Source of the DNA: Chloracidobacterium sp.
GTDB taxonomy: Bacteria > Acidobacteriota > Blastocatellia > Pyrinomonadales > Pyrinomonadaceae
Reading direction: 5' to 3'
Assembly (NCBI GenBank): GCA_016716365.1
Contig: JADJWM010000017.1
Span: forward strand, 868,001 to 932,000
Length of the DNA: 64,000 nucleotides
Shown in pieces: positions 52,573 through 61,357 of the stretch. The translations under genes and the position numbers were made by a program. Position 1 is the stretch's first letter; each line of letters opens with the position of its first letter. The notes beneath the pieces were generated by a model that was given only the letters and a program-made list of their open reading frames with translations, searched no databases and was not told where the DNA came from.

Positions 52573-53391
52573 ATGATCGATATGGAAAAGGTGTTATTCG
52601 TCACGGGGGCTTCGAGCGGCATCGGCCGGGAGACCGTCAAGCTGTTTCAGGCGAAGAACTGGAAGGTCGCGGCAACGATGCGGTCACCCGAAGCGTCGGA
52701 AGATCTGCAGAAGATCGCTGACGTAGAGTGTTTCCGGCTGGACGTGACCGAACCTGCGTCGATCGAGAAAGCATTCTCGGACGCTTTGGAAAAGTTCGGC
52801 CGGATCGACGTTGTGGTCAACAATGCCGGCTACGGCCTTTTGGGGCCGTTTGAGGCGGCGACGGATGAGCAGGTCCGGCGACAGTTCGAGACCAACGTTC
52901 TCGGCCTGATGAACGTTTGCCGCGCGGCGATACCGTATTTCAGGCAAAACAAGCGCGGGCATATCGTGAATATCTCATCGCTCGGCGGGCGCACGGCTTT
53001 CCCGTTCTCGAGTCTCTACCACGCGACGAAATGGGCGGTCGAGGGTTTTACCGAATCGCTCCAATACGAACTCGAGCCCTTCAATGTCCGTGTGAAGCTG
53101 ATCGAGCCGGGCCCGATCAAGACCGAATTCTACGGGCGTTCGGAGGACATAGCGAAAAAGGAGGGCCTGACCGTTTACGACGAGCGGTTCGAGCGGTTTC
53201 TTGAATTCATGAAGAAGGGCGGTGACGAGGCACCGGACGGTTCGGCCGTCGCCCAGGTGATCTACGATGCCGTTACGGACGGATCGAATCGCCTGCGGTA
53301 TCCGGTCAACACGAAAGGCCTTTTTTTCCTGAGGTCGATGCTGCCGGCGGGGGCTTTCCGTTTCGCAACAAAGAAGATCTTTCTCCGCTAG
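52573..53391 (+). CDS. short-chain dehydrogenase/reductase
   Basis: A classical SDR oxidoreductase (272 aa). NAD(P) site TGASSGIGRET, NNAG (VVVNNAGYG), active-site Ser and the YxxxK pair in SLYHATKWAVEG. The C-terminal extension (GSNRLRYPVNTKGLFFLRSM) is of the type in fatty-acyl/3-oxo reductases. Substrate not decided. Confidence 0.93.
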   Translation: MIDMEKVLFVTGASSGIGRETVKLFQAKNWKVAATMRSPEASEDLQKIADVECFRLDVTEPASIEKAFSDALEKFGRIDVVVNNAGYGLLGPFEAATDEQVRRQFETNVLGLMNVCRAAIPYFRQNKRGHIVNISSLGGRTAFPFSSLYHATKWAVEGFTESLQYELEPFNVRVKLIEPGPIKTEFYGRSEDIAKKEGLTVYDERFERFLEFMKKGGDEAPDGSAVAQVIYDAVTDGSNRLRYPVNTKGLFFLRSMLPAGAFRFATKKIFLR

Positions 53392-53409
53392 GAATGGAAC
53401 CGAATATCC

Positions 53410-54057
53410 GTGAAAAGGCCCCGATCGATAATCAGGCTGATCGTTTCCGAGGTCACGGCATTCTTCGTCCTTGCGATACCGCTCGAGTTGTGGTTCTTCG
53501 AGGACTATCCGCCCGAATCGGCAATGATGATCTACGCGCTTGAGAGTGCGGCGGCGATCATTCTTGCGATACTCTGCGTCCTGCTGATCTCGCCGTCGTA
53601 CGATCCCGGAGGCTCGCCCAGATACAAACGACGGTCAACGCTGATCGCGGATTTCTCGATCATCGCCTTCGGGTTTCTCGCGGCGGCGATCCTCTTTCTC
53701 TCGCTCTTCCTTTTCCTCGTGCTGCGGGCCTCGTTCGACGCCGGCCAGATCGCGATCGGTTTCGGCCTTGTCTCCGTTTTCCTGATCGCCGAGTTCATCT
53801 CGAATGCAGTAACGCTGCGGCCGCTCCCGCTGAAAAAGGCCGAGAACCTTCTTTCGCGGAGCATGGGGAAGGCCGCCCTTCTATTTCTTGCCGTATTTAT
53901 CGGAATGTTCCTTGCCGGCTTGGTCAACGAATGGTTCGTGATACCGTTCGTGCTTCTGAAGGCGATGGTCGATATCGGCGAGCCGATCCAGACCTATTTC
54001 GGGAAGAACGACCCGACGGCACCGCTGATCACTTCCGAAGACCTTTCAAAACCCTAA
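53410..54057 (+). CDS. polytopic membrane protein of unknown function
   Basis: A 215-residue protein with about five hydrophobic helices (for example VTAFFVLAIPLELWFF, ESAAAIILAILCVLLI, FGFLAAAILFLSLFLFLVL). It begins with GTG at 53410, 18 bases after the SDR stop. The final 40 residues are a soluble tail. No family recognised. Confidence 0.6.
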   Translation: MKRPRSIIRLIVSEVTAFFVLAIPLELWFFEDYPPESAMMIYALESAAAIILAILCVLLISPSYDPGGSPRYKRRSTLIADFSIIAFGFLAAAILFLSLFLFLVLRASFDAGQIAIGFGLVSVFLIAEFISNAVTLRPLPLKKAENLLSRSMGKAALLFLAVFIGMFLAGLVNEWFVIPFVLLKAMVDIGEPIQTYFGKNDPTAPLITSEDLSKP

Positions 54058-54089
54058 GCCGCCGGTGAACTGCGTAACCGACTACGAGT

Positions 54090-54950
54090 TCACGCGGCGC
54101 GGGTAAGACGTGCACGGCCGAGTTCATTCAGGATCGGGATAAGTTTTTCGATGGTTGCGTCGTGGGCGACGCGGTTCGACGCCACGATCCCGTTCAGGTT
54201 CATCACGTGGCTGCGGTCGTATCGAAATGGCGTTCCAAACAGATCGGTTATCTTGCCGCCGGCCTCTTCAAGGATGATCTGAGGCGCGCACGTGTCCCAG
54301 AATTTGGTCCGGTGCGAGATGTGGATGTAGAGATCGCAGACCTGTTCGGCGATCATCCCGATCTTGATGCCGACCGAGCCGCGTCCGATCTCCGAGCGAA
54401 GCCCCAACGTGCCGATGATGCGTGTCATCTTCGGGCTTCGATGGTCGCGTGAGACGGCGATGTCCATCTCGCTGAGATCCGTTTTATCGGAAACTGAAAG
54501 TCGTTCAGGCGATCTCCGGCCCTCCTCAATAAAAGCGCCATGCCCCCCCGAAGCGAAATAGAGCGTATTGCGTGCCGGAACGAAAACAACGCCGACAACA
54601 GGTTTGCCGGCTTCAGCCAGGCCGATCTGGACCGCAAAATCATCGTCCTTTTTGATGAAGCCGGCGGTCCCGTCGATCGGGTCAACGATCCAAACGCGGT
54701 CGCTGGCCATCCGGCCGTCGGTCTCATCGGTCTCTTCCTCGGACAGGATCGCGTCGTCCGGAAATGTCGCGTTCAGTCCATCGACGATAATGCGGCTCGC
54801 TTCTATATCGGCCGCGGTTACGGGTTCATCTCGCTCGTCGATCCCGATCTTGTTTTCGGCAACGATCTTGGGAGCCGAATAATGCCGCAGTATCGCTTCG
54901 CCCGCCTTTCGGGCAAGGTCTACCGCAGCCTGCATTTCGAATTCGTACAT
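54090..54950 (-). CDS. CysQ-like inositol monophosphatase-family phosphatase
   Basis: A Mg-dependent, Li-sensitive phosphatase (286 aa) acting on PAP (3'-phosphoadenosine 5'-phosphate) or inositol phosphates. Family motifs: ILSEEETDE, WIVDPIDGTAGFIK (DPIDGT), FWDTCAPQIILEEAGGK. The order of motifs fits 3'(2'),5'-bisphosphate nucleotidases. Stop-to-stop with the preceding membrane protein by 33 bases. Confidence 0.92.
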   Translation of the reverse strand: MYEFEMQAAVDLARKAGEAILRHYSAPKIVAENKIGIDERDEPVTAADIEASRIIVDGLNATFPDDAILSEEETDETDGRMASDRVWIVDPIDGTAGFIKKDDDFAVQIGLAEAGKPVVGVVFVPARNTLYFASGGHGAFIEEGRRSPERLSVSDKTDLSEMDIAVSRDHRSPKMTRIIGTLGLRSEIGRGSVGIKIGMIAEQVCDLYIHISHRTKFWDTCAPQIILEEAGGKITDLFGTPFRYDRSHVMNLNGIVASNRVAHDATIEKLIPILNELGRARLTRAA

Positions 54951-55008
54951 TTACTAAAATCTAACACTCGATGAACAAAAAAGGCGACCCGTTCGGGCCG
55001 CCGGTGAT

Positions 55009-55248
55009 CTATTTGATATCGACAAGTTCGGTTACGCCGCACCGTGGACAAATCAGAACCCGCCGGGCGGGATCGGCCCATTTCGCAAGGGCCTTGTGCG
55101 ACAATTCCGGCTGCTTGCTTTCCGCCTCGCCTTCGGAAAGAAGCCGCGATCTGGCCGGCCCCTCCGGGGACGCGAGTTCTAGTTCCCTCGTGCAGTGGCG
55201 GCAGGCCCAACCGAAGCCGTCGTTAAAGAAATCGGAGAGTTCCTGCAT
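55009..55248 (-). CDS. small zinc-ribbon protein
   Basis: A 79-residue protein with two CxxC pairs (CRHC at about 16-19 and CPRC near 68-71), spaced as a zinc ribbon. The middle is charged and probably flexible. It lies between the CysQ-like and HtrA genes on the same strand, with 15 bases to HtrA. No family recognised; likely binds nucleic acid or protein. Confidence 0.6.
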   Translation of the reverse strand: MQELSDFFNDGFGWACRHCTRELELASPEGPARSRLLSEGEAESKQPELSHKALAKWADPARRVLICPRCGVTELVDIK

Positions 55249-55263
55249 CTACAGCCGAACGTC

Positions 55264-56478
55264 CTATTCCTGCGACGGCCGCATCGACCGACTTCGCGAA
55301 GGCTGAGGCGTCAGCCGGACCGGGACGATCGTGCGGGCGCCCGAACGATAGAGTTCGACGCGGACCGTTTCGCCGATCTGCCTCTTGTCGAGCAGCCTGT
55401 AAAGATCGTCAAGCGTGTTCATCTTCTCGCCGTCGACCGTCAGGATCACATCGCCGATCAGGGTGGCACCGTCCGAGTCGCGCGACAGTCCGCGTATTCC
55501 AGCGCTGTCCGCAGCGCTGCCGGGCAGGACACCGGCGACCAGAAGGCCCTCCTGGACCGGAAGCCGATAGCCACGCTCTACGAGAAATTCGACCGGGCGA
55601 AGGTCAGCCCCGAGCTTTGGCCGGCGGACCTCGCCGAACTGGATAAGCTGCGGGATGACCCTTTTAGCCGTATTTACCGGGACCGCGAAGCCGACACCAA
55701 CCGAACCGCCCGCGGGCGAAAGTATTTGCGAGTTGATGCCGATCATCTTGCCGAACTTGTCGAGCAGCGGGCCGCCGGAATTGCCGGGGTTGATCGACGC
55801 GTCGGTCTGGATGGCGGCGTCGATAGGACGGCCTTCGGGAGCGCCCGGAACAGGGCGGGAACGGATCGGACGCTGAAGTCCGGAAATTACGCCGGTCGTC
55901 AGCGTTCGGTCGAGGCCGAACGGGTTGCCGATCGCCAGCACCTTCTGCCCGACCACAAGTTTGTCCGAATCGCCAAACGGAACCACCGTGAGGTTGTTCG
56001 GGGGATCCTCCAACTTGATGACAGCAAGGTCGGTATCAGGGTCGCCGCCCACGAGCTTTGCCTGATAGACCTTGTCACCGCCAAAATTGACCGTTATCCG
56101 CTGGGCGCGTTCGATGACGTGATAGTTGGTCAGGATGTGGCCCTGTGCGTCGATGACCGAACCGCTCCCGTTGCCGGAGCGTTCCTGGACCGACCACCAA
56201 TCTTGAACGAGCGTGGTCGTATTGATAAAGGCAACGCCGGGCGAGATCGAGCGGTAGACGTCGATGCTGTTCTGCTCATCGGACACCGTCGACGGGTCCG
56301 CGATAGCGACGGGGGTCGATTCGGCGAACGACATTCCTGAATCGTTCAGCCGGCTCCAGTAGGTATAAACGGTATAGAAAAGGGCGCTGACGCCGATGGC
56401 AACCAATGCGGTCGTGACCCCAAGAAGGATCACCTGCCTTGCCGTGAGCTGATAAACGGGCTTGCTGTTCATTTTCAC
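55264..56478 (-). CDS. HtrA/DegQ-type serine protease
   Basis: A periplasmic or membrane-anchored quality-control protease (404 aa) with one N-terminal transmembrane segment (VILLGVTTALVAIGVSALFY). The catalytic triad is in ILTNYHVIERA (His), DTDLAVIKL (Asp) and NPGNSGGPLLD (Ser). One PDZ domain follows (LVAGVLPGSAADSAGIRGL...VILTVDGEKM). A GTG at 56478 with GAGG 6 bases before it is the start. Usual length for a single-PDZ HtrA. Confidence 0.93.
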   Translation of the reverse strand: MKMNSKPVYQLTARQVILLGVTTALVAIGVSALFYTVYTYWSRLNDSGMSFAESTPVAIADPSTVSDEQNSIDVYRSISPGVAFINTTTLVQDWWSVQERSGNGSGSVIDAQGHILTNYHVIERAQRITVNFGGDKVYQAKLVGGDPDTDLAVIKLEDPPNNLTVVPFGDSDKLVVGQKVLAIGNPFGLDRTLTTGVISGLQRPIRSRPVPGAPEGRPIDAAIQTDASINPGNSGGPLLDKFGKMIGINSQILSPAGGSVGVGFAVPVNTAKRVIPQLIQFGEVRRPKLGADLRPVEFLVERGYRLPVQEGLLVAGVLPGSAADSAGIRGLSRDSDGATLIGDVILTVDGEKMNTLDDLYRLLDKRQIGETVRVELYRSGARTIVPVRLTPQPSRSRSMRPSQE

Positions 56479-56572
56479 ACTTCACCTCGAACCTGATATT
56501 TAGCTCAGGGTATGATGCTCTCAATTGTAACGCGCGTTGTGCAGGTGTTGAAAGAGGTGGGGTCCTTGGTCC

Positions 56573-56938
56573 CTAAATGAATACGGCAAAAACGGCCCTG
56601 CTCCAATAGGCAAGATCCTGGAGGGCGGTCGACGAGATCAGGCCCGCAGCGGATAGGCCAGTGAAGAGATGGATCCCCATTAGGCCGATATATACCGCGA
56701 GAGCCACGGCGAGCCCGTAGCGGGCGAGTTTGAGATATCCCCAGCGGAGAAGCACGAGGACGGCGATGGTGCCGATCGCGACTTTTGCCCCGAGGAACGA
56801 CAGCTCGCCTATCTCAAGCAGCCTTGCCATTATTTGGTTGCCTTCGCTTGCGACACCGGCACGGACCCAAACGAGCGTAAGAAGAGCATCGAGGAGGTTA
56901 AGGCCGAAGAGAAGCGTTGTCCCGTGCAGCAAAGGCAT
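56573..56938 (-). CDS. DUF5658-like membrane protein
   Basis: A 121-residue protein with four hydrophobic segments. The opening N-L-L-D-A-L-L-T then E-G-N-Q-I-M (LNLLDALLTLVWVRAGVASEGNQIM) and the Lys in FLGAKVAIG match DUF5658. Function unknown. It lies downstream of an ispH terminator and a second hairpin (56977-57002). Confidence 0.75.
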   Translation of the reverse strand: MPLLHGTTLLFGLNLLDALLTLVWVRAGVASEGNQIMARLLEIGELSFLGAKVAIGTIAVLVLLRWGYLKLARYGLAVALAVYIGLMGIHLFTGLSAAGLISSTALQDLAYWSRAVFAVFI

Positions 56939-56976
56939 ATTTTGGAAGTTAAACGTGCAGTTCGCCTACTGAGCAG

Positions 56977-57002
56977 TACCCCCGGTGTATGAGCCGGGGG
57001 TA
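56977..57002. other. hairpin upstream of the DUF5658 gene
   Basis: A 9-base-pair stem (TACCCCCGG/CCGGGGGTA) with an 8-base loop, 39 bases upstream of the DUF5658 start on the minus strand. No U-tract, so probably not a terminator; it could be a 5'-UTR structure. Confidence 0.4.
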
Positions 57003-57153
57003 ACCTCAGGAAATAGAAATGAACTAGCCGTTAACGCTTACAATATACATGCAATGGGCGGGAGTTTCAAAAAATAAATTCGCCGGTTGGGGCTCTCTTT
57101 CGGAGGGCCGAAAGGGGCAGATCGTTCGGGCCGGTAAGTGAACCTCAAACAGA

Positions 57154-57186
57154 AAAGCCGCCGCGGTATATTCCCGCGGCGGCTTT
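57154..57186 (-). terminator. intrinsic terminator of ispH
   Basis: A perfect 13-base-pair GC-rich stem (AAAGCCGCCGCGG with its complement), loop of 7. Read on the minus strand it begins 22 bases after the ispH stop and is followed by TTTTCT. Confidence 0.9.
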
Positions 57187-57207
57187 GAACCTTAAAGCTT
57201 GAAACTA

Positions 57208-58086
57208 TTACTTTTCGAGGGCTAATTCATTCTCGATCTGTCGGCCGAGATCCTCGAGATAACCGACGACCTCCTTTATGAGCCACTCGGGCGTCGAGGC
57301 ACCAGCCGTGACGCCGACACGGTTCACGCCTGTGAGGTCTTGCGCGTCGATCTCCGCCACGGTCTCGATCAGGAAACTCTTCGGACACTGCTCTTTACAG
57401 ACACCGAGCAATTTAACGCTATTCGAAGAGTGGCGGCCGCCGATGATGTAGAAGGCATCTACCATCCCTGCAAGAGCGCGAGCAGCTTCCTGCCGGTCTT
57501 TTGTGGCCGAGCATATCGTGTTGATAACTTCCACCCCGTCCTCGGTCTTCGCCTTGACAGCCTCGGCGGTGTCGAGAAAGGTCTGTACCTTGATCGTTGT
57601 CTGCGAAACGACGAGCGGACGGGTGAGCGGTGGCAGCGATGCGACCTCGCTTTTGTCGCGGATGATGAATGCGTGATCGGGTGCATAGCCCTTGACGCCG
57701 ATCATTTCAGGGTGTTCCGGGTTTCCAACGACAACGACATTTCGCCCCTGGGCCGCGGCCCTTGAAGCCAACCGCTGGACACGGGTAACAAACGGACAGG
57801 TAGCGTCAACTACCTTCGTCGCATTCGTCTCAAGTTCTTTTTGCACTTCGGGGGTGACGCCGTGCGCACGGATGACCGCGGTCTCGCCGCGTTTGATCTG
57901 GACGGGCTCGCTGATCGTTGCCACGCCCGATCTCGCCAGCCGGTCCATCTCCTGGTCGTTGTGGATCAGCGGCCCCAGGCTGCGGACGACCTCGCCCTCG
58001 TTCAGGGCCTCTTCGACCATATCCACGGCCCTCTCCACCCCGAAGCAAAATCCGTATTCGTCAGCCAAAAGAACTTGCATTTTCAC
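57208..58086 (-). CDS. ispH: 4-hydroxy-3-methylbut-2-enyl diphosphate reductase
   Basis: The last enzyme of the non-mevalonate isoprenoid pathway (292 aa), a [4Fe-4S] reductase. The three cluster Cys lie in YGFCFGVERAV, DATCPFVTRVQ and NTICSATKDRQ. RAHGV and GGRHSSNS are the other family markers, while the usual H-PE-x-x-G appears as PEHPEMIGVKG. The start is GTG at 58086 or the ATG two codons on. An extra C-terminal tail of 12 residues is unimportant. Confidence 0.97.
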   Translation of the reverse strand: MKMQVLLADEYGFCFGVERAVDMVEEALNEGEVVRSLGPLIHNDQEMDRLARSGVATISEPVQIKRGETAVIRAHGVTPEVQKELETNATKVVDATCPFVTRVQRLASRAAAQGRNVVVVGNPEHPEMIGVKGYAPDHAFIIRDKSEVASLPPLTRPLVVSQTTIKVQTFLDTAEAVKAKTEDGVEVINTICSATKDRQEAARALAGMVDAFYIIGGRHSSNSVKLLGVCKEQCPKSFLIETVAEIDAQDLTGVNRVGVTAGASTPEWLIKEVVGYLEDLGRQIENELALEK

Positions 58087-58254
58087 TATTTCGCCGGTCC
58101 GATCGATTACTGCTAACTACTTATATTCGTCGGAGCGGCCACTTCCAGAGTCTAACAAATGATAATCAAGAACAAAACCTTGTTTCCGGAGCGCGCCGGA
58201 AAACTCTGGAGGCTGAAACAGCCTCGTCGTAACCAGAAAGCCGTCAGATCGTGA
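58087..58254. other. 168-base spacer upstream of ispH
   Basis: No gene and no hairpin; it separates ispH from the helicase gene on the same strand. No promoter motif is clear. Confidence 0.35.
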
Positions 58255-60174
58255 CTATCGGATCGGGGGCCGAAGGACCAGGTCGACGGCCGCACGAGCT
58301 GTCCGGCACGCAGAAAAATCGGCTTTGTCGAGATAAGCGATCTGCATCAGAGCCTCGCCGGTTCGCGAAAGGAGCCGGAACAGGTCTCCTTCTTCGGCCC
58401 CGGAACGCCGTACCAGTTGGGGCCACTCCATTCCGCCGGCCCAGTTTTCGGCTGCGGCCGCGGCGGACAGGTTGATCTCTTCGGACGGCTCGATCCCGAA
58501 TTTCCACTCCGTGTCGGACACGTCGAAGATGATCTCTTCGAGCGACCCAACAGCATCGAGCAACCGGTCCGAAAGCTGCAGTTCACCGTAATTCCGTTCT
58601 GAATCGGCCGCTAACGAAGCGACGAGGCCCGCAAGGACCGGCTCTCCAAGCCCGTCGAACGCACCTCTCTTAAGGCATTCGCCAAGCAGCAGCGGCCGAT
58701 CGACCCGCACGTCGGCGAGCCATTTGCCGGAGGGCGTGACCGTTTCACCAACAAAGTCGAGATAACCGAACGAATCGAGAACACGGGCGTGCTGTTCGAA
58801 CGGTGACCAGATGCCGGAGTAGTGATAGTCGATGTTTTGTGCGGCTTCCTCGATCGCAGCCGCATCGCCGGCGACGCTCCAGAGGAATGCGAGAAGTTCA
58901 TCTTTCGTGTCATGGCCGTGATCGGCCTCGTCCGCGAAAGATGCGATCAGTTTGTCGAAAAGGGCGACCGCGGTGGCATTCGGTGAAGCAGACGATCTTT
59001 GGTCCTTCTGTTCGAGCGGTGGGTTCCGGCGGTCAAATGTCTCGGAGAATGCGTTCAGAATACCGGCCTCTGTGATCGGATAGACCTTTTCGAAGATCCG
59101 GGCGATCCGGTCGAAGCCGAACGACGCCCGCCGCCCATCGTCACGAAGGGCCGAGATCTTCTCGCCATTTACCGAAGTGACGAGGAATATCCGCTTTTTC
59201 CCCGGCCCGTGCGAAACGACTCGCCCGGGCACAACGTTCTCGCGAGCCCATGCGGCGAGTGCCTCGGAACGGGTCACGGGGACACCCTCGTGGAGTCGCT
59301 GACGCGCGCTCGTCAATCGCTCGAAGCCTCTTGCATCGTCCTCGCTAAGATCAAAGCCGCTTGCATCCATTTTGGCCGCAAGGGCGGACCGCCTGGCCGC
59401 AAGCTCATTCTCAAGCGACTCTATCCGGCGGCTGATCTTTCGATACGCGAAGCTCCGCAGGGCGATCGACCGAACATTCGCGAAATTGCCGAACGCGTCG
59501 AGCAAATTCAAAAGGCTTGTATAGGTCGCCCGAAACTGGCTTTCTAACGGGTCCGGCGGTGCCTTTAGGAGCTCCGCGATCCGTTTCGGGTCCTGAAACT
59601 GCCCGGGGGCAAGGACGACAAACCCGACATTGTCCTTTCCGCGGCGCCCCGCCCGGCCCGTCATCTGCTGGAGTTCATTCGCTGTAAGGTGACGCCAGCC
59701 TTCATTACTGCGTGTATCTGCATTGCTGACGACGACGGTGCGTGCCGGGAAATCGACGCCCGCGGCGACGGTCGACGTCGCGAAGATCGCCTCGAGCATA
59801 CCGCCCGACATCATCTTTTCGATCAGAAGTTTCCAATTCGGAATGTGGCCGGCATGGTGAGAGGCGACACCGTAATTGACCAGGATCCGCGCGTGTTTGT
59901 GGCCGCGTACCTCGGGATTCTCGGCTGCGAAGCTCTCAAACAAAAGCCTTCGCCGTTCGTATTTGACGGGGTCGGTCCGCTGCGACTTGTCATTCGCGAC
60001 CTCGGTTGCGGATTCGTCACACTTCCGGCGGGTAGGCATAAAGATTATCGCTGGAAGGAGGTTGTATTGACGGAGTGACGAGATCAGCTTGTGCGGCGGT
60101 ATCTCGGGCGGACGCGAGTGCATGGCTAATGATACAACGTTTCCCGGTCGGGGAAGCAGGTTGAAACTCTCCAT
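58255..60174 (-). CDS. Ski2/Mtr4-like helicase fragment lacking the ATP-binding domain
   Basis: A 639-residue protein matching the second RecA domain and C-terminal part of Ski2/Mtr4-like superfamily 2 helicases. Visible: KLISSLRQYNLLPAIIFMPTRRKC, GVASHHAGHIPNWK, IFATSTVAAGVDFPAR (motif V) and QQMTGRAGRRGKD (motif VI), then a DSHCT-like end. The first RecA domain (Walker A, DExH) is missing: the start is only 60 bases from a plus-strand gene. Without it, ATP hydrolysis is impossible, unless the N-terminal half is encoded elsewhere. Confidence 0.82.
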   Translation of the reverse strand: MESFNLLPRPGNVVSLAMHSRPPEIPPHKLISSLRQYNLLPAIIFMPTRRKCDESATEVANDKSQRTDPVKYERRRLLFESFAAENPEVRGHKHARILVNYGVASHHAGHIPNWKLLIEKMMSGGMLEAIFATSTVAAGVDFPARTVVVSNADTRSNEGWRHLTANELQQMTGRAGRRGKDNVGFVVLAPGQFQDPKRIAELLKAPPDPLESQFRATYTSLLNLLDAFGNFANVRSIALRSFAYRKISRRIESLENELAARRSALAAKMDASGFDLSEDDARGFERLTSARQRLHEGVPVTRSEALAAWARENVVPGRVVSHGPGKKRIFLVTSVNGEKISALRDDGRRASFGFDRIARIFEKVYPITEAGILNAFSETFDRRNPPLEQKDQRSSASPNATAVALFDKLIASFADEADHGHDTKDELLAFLWSVAGDAAAIEEAAQNIDYHYSGIWSPFEQHARVLDSFGYLDFVGETVTPSGKWLADVRVDRPLLLGECLKRGAFDGLGEPVLAGLVASLAADSERNYGELQLSDRLLDAVGSLEEIIFDVSDTEWKFGIEPSEEINLSAAAAAENWAGGMEWPQLVRRSGAEEGDLFRLLSRTGEALMQIAYLDKADFSACRTARAAVDLVLRPPIR

Positions 60175-60234
60175 GCGGCCTGCGGCCCGGGAGATGGAGT
60201 TCCGGACCGCGGTTCCTGCTATTATCTTAAGGAA

Positions 60235-61335
60235 ATGAAAAAATGGGTCCTGAGATCGGCACTTGCCCTGGCCTTGTTGGTCGCCGTTCTTTTCGGCGCG
60301 GCCTTTTGGAGCGATTCGGATTCACAAGTGTTTTCGGGATACCGGGCAAATGAGGGGCTTAGGACCGTTAAAGACGGTTGGCCGGGCACGCCGGTCGACC
60401 ATGAGGGGCGGTTTATCAACCATGAGTTTCCATTCCTGCCGAAATCACTGGATCTTTTGAAGTGGCAGCTTGGGACGAATAAGTTCGCCGAGGAAAAGGA
60501 AAGGGACAATGGCCGGTTAGAAGTGCGGGCCCCGAGCCCTTTATTGTCGAACCGTGAGGACGGTATCGTGTGGCTTGGGCACGCAACCTTTCTGATCCGG
60601 CTTAACGGGGTGACGATGATCACGGACCCTGCATTCGGCAACCCGCCGTTCATCGACAGGTACGTCGATGTGCCGTCGCCGATCGATCTGATACCGGATG
60701 TCGATCTCGTCCTGATCTCACATGACCATCGGGACCACATGGATGAAGCGTCGATACGGTCGCTGATGGAAAGGTTCCCGGATGCCATTATTCTGGCCGG
60801 GCTTGGGAGCGAAGATCTTCTGGGCTCCTGGTCAGAGGGCAGGGACAGGGTCAGGACTGCGGGCTGGTTCCAAAAGTTCGAGACCGGCACCGAAGCCGAG
60901 GTTTTCTTTGTACCGGTCCGGCACTGGTCACGGCGGGGACTTTTCGACACGAACAAAAGGCTTTGGGGCGGCTTTGTGATCAGGAGCGGCGAGACGTCTA
61001 TCTATTTTGGCGGCGACAGCGGTTACGGCCGCCATTACCGTGAGACAGGCGAGGTCTTTCCGGAGATCGACTATTTCCTGATCGGCATCGGCTCGTATGA
61101 GCCGCGTTGGTTCATGGAACCGAACCACAATAATCCGAGCGACGTGATCAAGGCGTTTCGCGACATCGGGGCGCGCACGCTGGTGCCGATGCACTACGCA
61201 ACGTTCAACATGTCAGATGAACCGCCAAGCCAGCCGCTCAAGTTTCTTCGGTCCGAAGCCGAGGCCGCCGGATTGACCGAAAAGCTGCGGGTGCTTGCGA
61301 TAAACGAGGGGATCGAGATAAACGATCGGGAGTAG
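60235..61335 (+). CDS. NAPE-PLD-like MBL-fold metallohydrolase
   Basis: A 366-residue metallo-beta-lactamase-fold protein, with an N-terminal hydrophobic anchor (residues 5-22). Metal motifs ISHDHRDHMDEASI (HxHxDH), then VRHWSRRG (His), YFGGDSGYG (Asp) and MHYATFN (His). The HATFLIRLNGVTMITDPAFG opening is typical of the N-acylphosphatidylethanolamine phospholipase D branch. It may cleave a phosphodiester or lactone of a lipid. Confidence 0.87.
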   Translation: MKKWVLRSALALALLVAVLFGAAFWSDSDSQVFSGYRANEGLRTVKDGWPGTPVDHEGRFINHEFPFLPKSLDLLKWQLGTNKFAEEKERDNGRLEVRAPSPLLSNREDGIVWLGHATFLIRLNGVTMITDPAFGNPPFIDRYVDVPSPIDLIPDVDLVLISHDHRDHMDEASIRSLMERFPDAIILAGLGSEDLLGSWSEGRDRVRTAGWFQKFETGTEAEVFFVPVRHWSRRGLFDTNKRLWGGFVIRSGETSIYFGGDSGYGRHYRETGEVFPEIDYFLIGIGSYEPRWFMEPNHNNPSDVIKAFRDIGARTLVPMHYATFNMSDEPPSQPLKFLRSEAEAAGLTEKLRVLAINEGIEINDRE

Positions 61336-61357
61336 GATAGTAGCGGGAGGCGAAACT

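Noticed and set aside
55195..56340. A 381-residue open frame on the plus strand.
   Set aside because: It is antisense to the HtrA protease; the residue content is Arg/Asp/His-rich as typical of GC-rich shadow frames, and the HtrA triad is clear on the other strand.
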